From Sanguinoderma infundibulare (taxonomy: Eukaryota > Basidiomycota > Agaricomycetes > Polyporales > Polyporaceae): a stretch of DNA of 64,000 bases. The notes below the pieces were generated by a model. That model did not search any database. It was given only the letters and a program-made list of their open reading frames with translations, and was not told where the DNA came from. Below, in pieces: positions 46,020-55,358 of this stretch (its first letter is position 1; each line of letters starts with the position of its first letter). The DNA lies in contig JAVLRN010000002.1 of NCBI GenBank assembly GCA_032821775.1, forward strand, positions 4,278,001 through 4,342,000, read 5' to 3'. Made by a program: the position numbers and the translations under genes.

Positions 46020-47219
46020 ATGGCTGCAACTACCACGTACCCTCGCGTCGCGATCATAGGCGGCGGACCCGCGGGCCTCACCCTCTGCCTCACCCTCCAC
46101 CGTCACGGCATCCCCGCCACCGTCTACGAGCGTGAGACGAGCTATGACTCCCGCGCCCACCTCGGAGGCATGCTCGACCTCGGTTACGAAAGCGGCCAGC
46201 GCGCTCTCCGCGAGAACGGCCTCGAGGATGCCTGGGTACGCAACTCCCGCCCCGAAGCGGACACGATGCGGATGCTCGACTCAACAGGCGCCGTTGTGTT
46301 CTCCAAGGACCCCGACCCCAATGCGAAACCGGCCGACGCCCGCCCGGAGATCGACCGCCCGCTGCTGCGCAAGATCCTCGTCGACGCACTTCCTGCAGAT
46401 ACCATCAAGTGGGGCTATGCGCTCGCGTCTGTGCGCGACCTCGCTCAGGGCGCGCGAGAGTTGACGTTCGCCAACGGGCACACCGCCACCGTCGACATCC
46501 TCGTCGGTGCCGACGGCGGGTACTCACGCGTCCGGCCGCTCGTCACGTCCGCCACCCCGATCTACCACGGGGTCAACGGCGCCGAGGTCTCCATCCTGCC
46601 CGAGGTCTTGGCCAAGCCGGAGCTGCAGGACCTCGTGGAGCTCGTCGGGGGTGGGTCCATGTGCGCGTTCGACGACTCGCGCGGCTTCATCTGCCAGCTC
46701 AACGGCGACGGCCGCATCCGCGCGTATCCCCTCTTCCACGCGCCCGCAGACTGGGTTCTCCCGAAGGAGCCCGCCGCAGCGCGCGAGGTCCTGCTCGACA
46801 AGTTCGCGGCCTGGGCGCCGGCGTTCAAGAAGCTGATCGAGCACTGCGACGACCATGCGATCTACCCGCGCCCGTTGTACCACATGCCGACGGACCTGCA
46901 GTGGGAGCACGTCCCGGGCGTGACCGTCATCGGGGATGCGGCGCACCTGATGAGCCCGTTCGCGGGTGCGGGCGTGAACCTCGCCATGGTGGATGCGCTC
47001 GAGCTCGGGCTCGTTCTCGTGGATGCGATCAAGGGCGGGAAGACGGTCGAGGAGCGGGAGGCGGCGGTCGCGGTCCGGGAGGGAGAGATGATGAAGACTG
47101 CGAACCGGTTTGCGGTCATCGCGAGCACCAACATCTCGGCGTGCTTTGGGCCCGATGGAACTCGGGGTGCTTTGAAGGCGTTTACGGGGTTCGATGGCCA
47201 GGCGAGGCGGGATGGTTGA
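46020..47219 (+). CDS. TetX-like FAD-dependent monooxygenase (intronless)
   Basis: Single exon of about 399 residues, unusual in this intron-rich window. N-terminal Rossmann motif VAIIGGGPAGLTLCLTLHRH followed by VYERE; then HLGGMLDLGYESGQRALREN, ARPEIDRPLLRKILVDALP, ILVGADGGYSRVR (DG motif), and VTVIGDAAHLMSPFAGAGVN (GD motif contacting FAD), LAMVDALELGLVL. This is the group A flavoprotein monooxygenase fold. The GGxLDLxxxSGQxAL and PEIxRxxLRxIL blocks are those of the TetX/aromatic hydroxylase subgroup. It would hydroxylate a small, probably aromatic or polyketide-like substrate with NAD(P)H and O2. Start ATG 46020 (MAATTTYPRVAIIGGG) is preferred to upstream frame extension because it sits just before the Rossmann strand. 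GC-rich third positions are stronger than in neighbours. Confidence 0.85.
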   Translation: MAATTTYPRVAIIGGGPAGLTLCLTLHRHGIPATVYERETSYDSRAHLGGMLDLGYESGQRALRENGLEDAWVRNSRPEADTMRMLDSTGAVVFSKDPDPNAKPADARPEIDRPLLRKILVDALPADTIKWGYALASVRDLAQGARELTFANGHTATVDILVGADGGYSRVRPLVTSATPIYHGVNGAEVSILPEVLAKPELQDLVELVGGGSMCAFDDSRGFICQLNGDGRIRAYPLFHAPADWVLPKEPAAAREVLLDKFAAWAPAFKKLIEHCDDHAIYPRPLYHMPTDLQWEHVPGVTVIGDAAHLMSPFAGAGVNLAMVDALELGLVLVDAIKGGKTVEEREAAVAVREGEMMKTANRFAVIASTNISACFGPDGTRGALKAFTGFDGQARRDG

Positions 47220-47314
47220 GGGCGGCCTGTGGTCTGATCTTGCGAGAGGTCTCATTCTTACGAGAAGATCTGTACAGAAATACTATATGTTATAATAATG
47301 CAAACGATTCTGAC

Positions 47315-48640
47315 TCAAGCCCCCAGGGCAAGCGGATCGTCTGCTTCGTCCATCGGCTTGTTCTTCTGCGTCTGCTGAAAGTTTCCGTCGATAGTGTAGG
47401 AAAGGGCATCCAGCCATCTGCGAAGGCGTCAGTCTTGGCATCGGAGGTGTTTCTGGCGCACACTTACTCCTCGTCTTTAGGACGTCCTGTCTTCTCGAAC
47501 TTGGGATCCATGTTGATGCCCGGCTGCGGGCAAGCGGGGCAGAGGATGGCGAGGACACCCGGTTCAAGATTGTCGGTCGGCTCGATCCCTGCGCGTTTGG
47601 TCGTGGATGAAGATGAACTCGCGCGCGGCCGTCATGAACTCCCGGTATCGGTCCTAAGGAACATTAGCACGAGATTCGATCATTGGTCTTTTGAGTACGT
47701 ACTGGAACGTCTTCCGGGCAGACCATGTCTGTCGTACGTCGGAGATACTCTATGTAGTTGTGCGTCGACACCTGAGGCTGGAGGGTGAGAAGATGGTGAT
47801 CGCGGAGTGCCGAAATCGTGAACGCGCTCTGGGGATGCTTCCAGGACGCGGGCCACAGGCCGAAGCGGATGAGCTGTATGGGTTCGGGGACCGGCTCGTC
47901 CGTTTCGGGGTCGTGACATGGACAGAAATGGACAAGATACTCGTGGATGCCGTGATCGTGGACCATGGTGAATTTGCGCGGGGCCGGGCTCGCATCACGC
48001 ATTGGGCAGCTCTCGCCGAGCGGATGTCCGAGTTCGATTGTGAGTCTGCCGCCAGTAGACGTCGTGACGATCCCCAGAGATACCCGGTTCCAGAAGCCCT
48101 GGGATGGTTCCCAGGCCTCCACCCGGTGAAAAGGATTCCTGGCGTGGGACGTGATAACGCAATCGGCACATTCGAGGGGATCGTAGAAGCAATCAACGCA
48201 GCGATACACCACGCCCTCGCCGTCGCCGGAAAAGGATTTGGTGCACGAGTGGCATCGCACAGGGAACGAAGGACCAGCCTCGCGCTCGAGAAATGACGAC
48301 TGGACTCGTCGCGCCCACTCCGAAAGAAATTGGCGCATCCGCACAGAAGGGGCCTGACAATCGACGGCCATCGACATCGACACAGGACCAGAGGTAAGGA
48401 GTCACGCACGATGGTATTGTTGACATATCGCCGCTTCGGCGGTGTCTCGTCCCCAAGCGAACCATCCGGGCCCTGCTCAGCCTTGCGCTTCCCGCCGTCT
48501 TCGCTGGACGCCCCACTGGCCGACGCTTGACCACGCTGATCGCTCTTCGACCCAGCCCATGGGTTGCGAACGTAGCCAGTAGTATTCTGGCCAAAGATGG
48601 AAGGGGCCGTTTTCGCTTTGGGGATCTGCTTCTTGCCCAT
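47315..48640 (-). pseudogene. KDZ-transposon CxC2-type cysteine-cluster protein, truncated
   Basis: Start MGKKQIPKAKTAPSIFGQNT (48640), Lys/Ser-rich, then after an intron RMRQFLSEWARRVQSSFLER, CHSCTKSFSGDGEGVVYRC, VDCFYDPLECADCV, HARNPFHRVEAWE, LGHPLGESCP, DHGIHEYLVHFCPCHD, PIQLIRFGLWPASWKHPQSA, FTISALRDHHLLTLQPQVST and YIEYLRRTTD. This is the CxC2 cysteine cluster found at the N-terminus of KDZ (Kyakuja-Dileera-Zisupton) transposases. After DRYREFMTAAREFIF there is a one-nt frame change (about 47590), then GVLAILCPACPQPGIN and a last exon LDALSYTIDGNFQQTQKNK ending at TGA. The catalytic DDE part is absent, so it is an eroded or truncated transposase and cannot move by itself. Confidence 0.75.
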
Positions 48641-49193
48641 GGGAGAGACGAGCAGAGGAGGTGGGACGAAGTGCGAAAGGGCAAAGACAGGAGCCAAGGA
48701 GGGGTGGGGTTTGCACATTGCCTATATCATGCGCCCGATGTGTTCCAGTTGTTGTGCCCCACTACGTCAGGAAAAGGGTGTCATGATCTCTTATCTACAC
48801 GACGCGTACGTCCCGCCCATATCCTACTGCGCGTTCATGCCGCCTCCTGCCTTTTCGCCTTTGGCCGTGCGCTCATGATTGGGGGACCTTCAACAGGTGC
48901 CACGCACTCAGGCGTCATCCGTCTGGGGACAGCCCGGGAACAGGCTGCGACGTAGGACGTAATCGAATGTATTCGTGCCTTCTAATAATACTACAACCCG
49001 TGTCTACGACTCTAAAGTGCAGACAGTATCAATTCAATTCGTCTTGGCGGGCCGCAGAAGCCTCCCCATGACGGCATCCTGAGCCGAAGGCGACCCCTTG
49101 CCCACACCATGCGTCGCAGTCGAGTCGTCGTCCTTAAGTTCCACCTCCCTCAAGGTCGTCCCTCCACGACCTGCCTCTGATACCGAAATCATC
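48641..49193. other. Divergent intergenic region
   Basis: Lies between the KDZ remnant and a plus-strand gene. No feature recognised. Confidence 0.45.
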
Positions 49194-50611
49194 ATGCAAC
49201 TTCCAGCGAAGGGCTGCACGGCCATCCCCGCCGACAACGACCAGACATCTCGCTGTCCCAGCCGCGCGAGTCCTCCTCACCCGTTCTGCCGCGAACACGC
49301 CGAAGAACGCTGTGCGCTCGAGGAGAAGGAACGGACAGCCGCGCGCGAGGTGGAGCGGCTGAAGCCCGTCGTGGACTACATGACGGGCGAGGATGTTGAA
49401 GGGTATACAACGCTCAGGGAGGTGCGGAAGGACAAGAACGTGGTTAGATTGTATTTGGGGTCCCTGGACGAGCAGATGGGTGCTGCGGTAGCGCTCCGGA
49501 GGCGGTTTTTCTCGGAAGGTGAGCCTTTCCTCTTTTGGCTGCCGGAGACTGTTCATTCTGACGTGCGAGACTCGGCAGCGGAGGACCGCGGCAGTGCAGG
49601 TCTTGACACAATTGCGGAGCGGAAGGAGAGCGTGGTCGCATTCTTGGCCAAGCTGGGCGACAAGGCGAGCGCACTCGAGCAGCAGCAGAATGCTCCACAG
49701 CACGAACCGGGCCTGGTGTCGGCGGACCCGCCGCCAGTGCCGGCCACATGCGCAGACGAGCCTCCTGCGTATCCTATCCTTGACACGCCGCATCCGCCCT
49801 GCGCGTGCACTGCGGACTCGAGCGGCAAGGACGCGGATCCACACCGTCCACCCGGTCGCTGTACGGCAATGAGGCTCAGGGATGGGAACAGGTGCACGTG
49901 GGGCTGCCTCTCCAGCAAGCGGTTCTGCATGATCCATTGCGTCGCCCACGGCGCCGCCGTGGTCCCTCACAAAGTCGCTGAAGGGATGCTTGAAGTCCAA
50001 CGAGTGAAGATCATGCGAGGGGAGCAGCTTGCCGAGAAGGCACGCCGGATCGACGGTGTGAAGCAGTACCTCGACAAGCTAGAGGATATGGTGACGACCA
50101 TCGAAGAGTATCAACGTCTGTTCTTGTGCAGAAGTGAGTATGGAATTCCAATCCTGTCCGAGTCTGTCTACCGGTCTGTGATCGCAAGTGCTCACGGTAA
50201 CCTTTCGCCCCTCCAGCGGCAGATGAGCACACGGCGGTGCTCGACGACTTGAAGAAACGCCGGACGAGTGCGGCACTGTTGCTTGGCCAGCTCAGCGGAC
50301 GACAAGACGCCAGGATCGCGGAGGATCAGGGACAGACAGAGACTTGGGCGACGGAGTTCCTAGCAGAGGAGAAACAAAAAGATGCCACGGAGCGTCGGAA
50401 GGCGGCAGCAGACCTATTGACCGTACGTCGTCCAGTCCGTCCCATGCATCATCTTGAACTCAGCGCATGCCAAACTTCACCTCATATATAGGGCGCGACT
50501 GTCAGCGGCGCGTCCCTATGGTTAGGTGTTCCGTGGGCCCAAAGCATGGTCTATGGGGCCGTTACGGCGTTCGTCGCGAGGAGCGCGCAGGATGCTAAAC
50601 AGGCTTCGTGA
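49194..50611 (+). CDS. Double CCCH-motif coiled-coil protein, family member 3
   Basis: Start MQLPAKGCTAIPADNDQTSR. It carries two motifs: C-x12-C-x10-C-x2-H at residues about 8-35 (GCTAI, RCPSR, FCREH) and C-x10-C-x10-C-x2-H in the second half (RCTAMRLRDGNRC, FCMIH). Each is followed by a helical, charged stretch: EERCALEEKERTAAREVERL in the first, and VAEGMLEVQRVKIMRGEQLA with VKQYLDKLEDMVTTIEEYQR in the second. Introns: about 49519-49580 (GTGAGC to CGGCAG), one after FLCR (GTGAGT, near 50133), and one near 50421-50491. The last exon GATVSGASLWLGVPWAQSMV and YGAVTAFVARSAQDAKQAS is hydrophobic and could be a membrane or amphipathic tail. Related to members at 25640 and 40070 by motif spacing and coiled-coil layout. 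Zinc binding and any function are inference. Confidence 0.6.
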
Positions 50612-50902
50612 GAGTCGAACTCGGACGTATAACTGTGACGATAAAGTTCAATAGCGGTACAATGTACCAAAAACGCCCCTCGGACATGAACGCCGCAGGC
50701 AGGACACAAGCTGTTGCAAGTTGAATCAGTACAATCATTTGAACAGGCGTGCACCAGCTTGTTAATCGTACACGTCCCCCGGCAATGATGCGATAACTTA
50801 GATAGATAACTAGGCTCCTCGCGCAGGGCTGCGTAACGAAACGCTCCAGCCAAATCAGGCGATATAGGGTTCGTCAACGACGACCTTGCACTGCACGTAC
50901 AG

Positions 50903-53063
50903 TCAGCCGAGAGCTCCGTACTTGCGGCAAAAGGAGACGCATACCACAATCTCCGTGTCTGTCCTAGCGGTACGCTCGTCGTCATTCAAAGACTGCTCCC
51001 CGGAGTGATCTGCGTTAACGGCCCACGAGATGGACCTCGGATCGTTCTGAGCGTAGTACTTGTTCGGGCTGAAACCCTCGCGAATGAAGTCGCGTGAGTT
51101 CAATCTGCACATCCGCATCGGATCAGTGCCCGAGGACGCAGTTAGCGTTGACCGTTTGGTAGTGTGGTTGACACGTACGACGTCAACAGCGCGTTGGCGT
51201 CCACTGCATCTCCATCTGTCAGTACCTTGGCGTTGGGCAGAAAATTCGAGAAATCCTTACATTTTGCAATGAGGAAGTTGAAGAACAGCACGTAGAACGT
51301 GTCGGGAGAAGTTATATACTGAAATACCGTGGCACGGGTTGGTTAGTCAAAGTGGCAAGTCCGCATACCTGCCACAGACGCAGATATGCGTTGCGGTCGG
51401 CATAGCTCGTACGGATCGTCTGCGGTCGGGGCATCGTTGGGCGTTATGCGTCATCGCTCCCGCCGACACAGCTGTTGTACACATGCATCGGGGGTAGCGT
51501 CCAAGAACACTCACGGCAATGAGATCGGCTGTCGCGATGAGGCTGCCAAGTACGAAGCAACACTCAGTGGGCGAAGCATACATGGAGAAAAACGAACGTA
51601 CGTTGACAGCATTCCAGTCGCGACCGTGAGGATGATCAACCTCGAAAGCATGTCCCCCGATCTGTGTCCGCAGTCCGGTCCGGTCACTGGTCAGCCTTCC
51701 GACACCCGGGGCGGCCGTACCAGAAAACGTACGCTCGCAGTCCACTCTGACGTCCGCGATGCAGATAGTACGTCAGACACGTACATATCAGCAAGTCACA
51801 AGTCATCTCGAGGGCCAACCCCGCGGTTCCGAAAGACTATACGGATGGGTTAATGTCTATCGGCTTACCAGGCACAACGGCGCGGGCGGACCTTAAGGCG
51901 GACTTCCATCGTGATGTTGTCTACGTCCAGATCGCAAAAGCTGATGCGGACTTGTTTTGAGCACATAACAATCGCGGAGATGACGTGTGACTTACGAGCG
52001 GATGGGGTAGTCTGAGAAACCATGTAAGTTCGAGTCTGTCAGTGAAGACTGGACACGTACACACGTTCATGACTGTCGCGGCCCCCGTTGGAGATATGGT
52101 CAGAGCGGTACCTAGTTAAAAGGCAATGTATCGCCTACCAAGCCGACCAATATTGACGATCCCCTACACAGCGTCCGCTGCGTCAGCATACGAACATCCA
52201 CAGAAGAAAGACGAGCGTACACGCACTCCGATCACTGTCACGTACATATTCCCGCTCACTGGTGGAAAGAGCAATTGAATGTTCGAGTTATGGCAGTAGT
52301 TCCTGCGATAGGGATACGCACACTTCCAAATCCGCATCATGAAGAACCTTCAAGGGAGATTAATGAAGCACGTCTAGCGCAGAGTTATATACACTCACAA
52401 CTTGACCAAGCAAGATATACACGCCTACACTCACGGTCCGATCAGCGATCGATGCTGACTCCATGCATGAATACGCACATTGACCAGGATTCCAGCCTGA
52501 GCGCCGTTCATTATTAGCGACATGACCTGGCGGGTGGGGTGTACTTACAGGGAGGCTCCTGCGCTTCAATTTAGAAAAACACGCTTGCGGGATTAGGGGG
52601 GTGAAACGCCCACCAGATAGTTACCAGGAGTCCCAGGGGGTTGTCAAAATTGTCGATCAGAAAGAAATAGAAAGCATGCATGGCCAACACTTCTTGAAGG
52701 GTATCGAGTAACCTGCAAGACGACTGTCACGACGGCGTGCTCAAGATGGAGACACGATAAGGGTGTCACCACAGGCAAAGCACCTTATTCTAACGTTAAC
52801 GAAGGCAACACTTTGGTTCTGGGGAAAGGACGACTACATACAAGGTATTTGATGAGCGCGACGTCAGTCTTGGCTCGAGGTGACCGGTAGTACTGAAATG
52901 ACTGTATACAGGTGATACCGTAGATCCTGCGCCGATCGGGTCAGACTTACTGGAAGCTACGACTAGGGGGCCACACTTACACTGAGGTGAAAACAACCCC
53001 GAGATATCCCACCCCTATCGTACCCCCGCGGTTGAAATGAATGCTTGCAAGGGGCGCTGCCAT
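50903..53063 (-). CDS. DUF6534-type multi-pass membrane protein
   Basis: Minus strand, many short exons. Start MAAPLASIHFNRGGTIGVGY with LGVVFTSV (53063), then IYGITCIQSFQYYRSPRAKT with DVALIKYL, LLDTLQEVLAMHAFYFFLID, FFMMRIWK, an IATADLIA segment, MLSRLIILTVATGMLST, PDTFYVLFFNFLIAK, ANALLTS and a hydrophilic tail LNSRDFIREGFSPNKYYAQN to CRKYGALG, stop at 50905-50903. Order and content match the DUF6534 family (LYGVxxxQxxxYFxxxxxD, LDTxHxxxxxHxxY, QxFFxxRIW, L-N-x-LIxxTVxTGLLTS, P-x-x-FYxxFxxxLxK-x-YxNxLLxxLNxR). About seven membrane segments; function unproved. Middle exons at 52150-52600 are poorly resolved, so a lesion there cannot be excluded. Confidence 0.65.
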
Positions 53064-54222
53064 GGTGGGTTGGAAGAGAAAATCGAGGATAACGAACGGA
53101 GGTGGGGGGCTCACAGAGGTCAACGCTGCCCATATGTAGGAACGCACTGTGTTGTGACGTGATAGGACGTCACCTAAAGGTCCTCAAGAGTTGTGTCTTG
53201 GGTCCTTCGTTTAGTCAATGAGCATTACGGTTAAGGCATGAGGAATTCCGAAGTATCCCACGGACCTGTGTTCAATCTGAATGTTGAGAGCAGGCCCTGG
53301 GGTCAGCGGCTGAAACTTCCTCTGTCGCAGGAACCTCGTTGGTCGGTTAGCCAACATGCTCGCACGAAGTGACAGATTGGCATACTAATTGCCTTCGCGA
53401 ACCTCATCTTCGAATTCTATAGTTGAAGAGAGTGAGGTACGCCAACAGAACGTAACTGCAGTAGTACCCACATGTGCCACATTGAGACTGGAATAACCAC
53501 CATCATTCCGGCGAGAACGGCAGATCCGCAACGACAAGAACCGACTGATCTGCTCTGCAACCGTCGTTGGACTAATTACCAGGCAGCACGACATCATGAA
53601 AGCACGAAGCTGATCTTCTGTCATAAGTGGGCGATAGGCTCGGGAATGAGTTGCGCCTGCCAGGTCCTGTTGCCGCTTTGCTGTCCGTGCGTTACCGGCC
53701 TTGAGCGATGGCTTGCAGGAGCGCATTAAAGGACGAACTCTCGCAATCCATGTCAAGTATGCTAGCCCTAGAGGAAAATAGCTACGAGTAGTTGGAAGTA
53801 AGTAAAATAACTAACTGAGTGGGTGAGATCGTCACCAACCTAAAACAAGAATTGATACGGTTGAAGCGGTAGAATCCCATACGCAATTAATGACCAGATC
53901 GGACACGAGTGAATGATCCTCATGATACAACGATGCCAATGGTCTAAGCTACAGCGGCGTGCAGAGTGCCACGGTAGACCTTAAATGTCCTTGTTGAGGG
54001 GGGAGGAGGGCGATGGCAGGCTACCACAGGCCTGCCATCATCGTCACGGAGGTATTTCAGGCGCCTACCTGCTGTGCCTTCGGGAACCGGCCCGCCCCTC
54101 ATTGTTTCTGTAGATGGCTTGGTGGAGGCGACTCCTGGCGACTCTCCTCCCCCGGGCTCCATCTCCCCTCCATCTTCGAGTTGCGCTATGCAACTACTCA
54201 TTAGAAGGATTACACTTACAAG
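53064..54222. other. Gene-poor spacer
   Basis: A minus frame of 123 codons (53756-53385) and one at about 54200-53944 have no recognised domain. Nothing else supported. Confidence 0.4.
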
Positions 54223-55185
54223 ATGGTAGTCTTTAGGGCTGTACAGCACTTCACCACTTGCGCACGCCGAACCGTCACTTTCGCCTTCAATCCGAGTCGG
54301 ACGTTCCATAACACCGCCAGGTGGCACTCAGCCGAATCCACGACATATCTCCTGCGTACTCCCCCATCCTCTGCGCCAAGGGAGGCCCCCACCCCGCTCG
54401 TCTTCGTCTCGTCAAGCAAATGGGATCCCAGCTCGAACAACGGGTCAGTCCACCTTTCACAGTCGCACTCGGCCGCGGAAAATGCTGACTTGCTGACTCT
54501 CGTTAAGGTTGAGCAGGTGTGCTTCGTGGTTCGCGGCGAAGGGTTTCACCTGTCTTGAACTTGACCTGGGACGGCCTTCGGTGCCATTGACGTCAGAGAC
54601 CCTCATGAAACATTACGAATCCGGTGAGCACGCACTTTAAATGAACACGGACGTCTCTCTACGTCAGCGCATGTCGAAGTCCACCCATATCCCCATATCT
54701 CCATGTTCTGCCGGACGTGCGGCATCATATGTGCAGCATCCCTGGCGGCAGACGACAAGCGTCCTGCAGCTGAGAGAGTTGGATGCTGACGCTTCTTCGC
54801 AGAGCTGGCGTCCCACATCCGCCTCCTCGCAATCCCGTTCGCCCCCGTCATCGTCGCCCGTGCAGCCGGCACCCTCATCGCCCAGACCTACATCTCTTCG
54901 TACCCGGCATCCGCCCTGCTTCTCATTTCCCCGCCTCCCTCCAACTCCGCACTGTCCACCGCAGACAAATCACTCCTCCCGACGCCTTTGCCCGAGTTCG
55001 ACTTCGAGCCCAGGTTCCCAGTGGCAGTACTTGCGACCGAACAGGAACTGCCGATTCTAGAAAAGGAAAGCAGGCTGTGGAAAGACCCAGACGTGGACAG
55101 GATGGTCGTCGAGGACGAAGCAATGTCAACGAGTCAGGAAGGGCTCATCAAGATCGAACAGTGGCTAGACGGCCTTGGGTTCTAG
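54223..55185 (+). CDS. Alpha/beta-hydrolase-like protein, probably mitochondrial
   Basis: Exon 1 starts MVVFRAVQHFTTCARRTVTF and continues NPSRTFHNTARWHSAES, an Arg/Ser/Thr-rich amphipathic presequence without acidic residues that fits mitochondrial import, then TPLVFVSSSKWDPSSNN. After introns: GFTCLELDLGRPSVPLTSET and LMKHYES, then ELASHIRLLAIPFAPVIVAR, AAGTLIAQTYISSYPASALL, LISPPPSN, LPTPLPEFDFEPRFPVAVLA, KDPDVDRMVVEDE and GLIKIEQWLDGLGF (stop 55183-55185). Strand/helix order fits a compact alpha/beta-hydrolase. Where the nucleophile elbow should be, the sequence reads VARAAGTLIAQ with no Ser, so activity is uncertain. It converges with the Kelch gene, 173 nt between stops. Confidence 0.65.
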
Positions 55186-55358
55186 CAATCTTTCAATCTA
55201 CAACGCCAACACGGCGTCCCCATCTGCTTTCTGAGTCGGATGGTCCACAGTTGCGACGTTTGCGCGGTCCAATCAGGCACACCATGACTGGTCTGGATAG
55301 TGGAACATGTACAGACACACGCCGCACGTATGGAATGCATCGGTTGGAGCCACCCTTA

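Noticed and set aside
46524..47255. A 243-codon minus-strand frame antisense to the monooxygenase
   Set aside because: Composition (Arg/Leu/Glu/His) is typical of an antisense shadow of a high-GC3 gene.
46409..47788. A 459-codon plus-strand frame overlapping the flavin monooxygenase
   Set aside because: Arg/Gly-rich shadow of a GC-rich exon in another frame; the monooxygenase frame has all conserved motifs.
47691..48296. Plus-strand frame of about 200 codons over the KDZ remnant
   Set aside because: The minus strand encodes the recognisable CxC2 cluster with proper splice sites.
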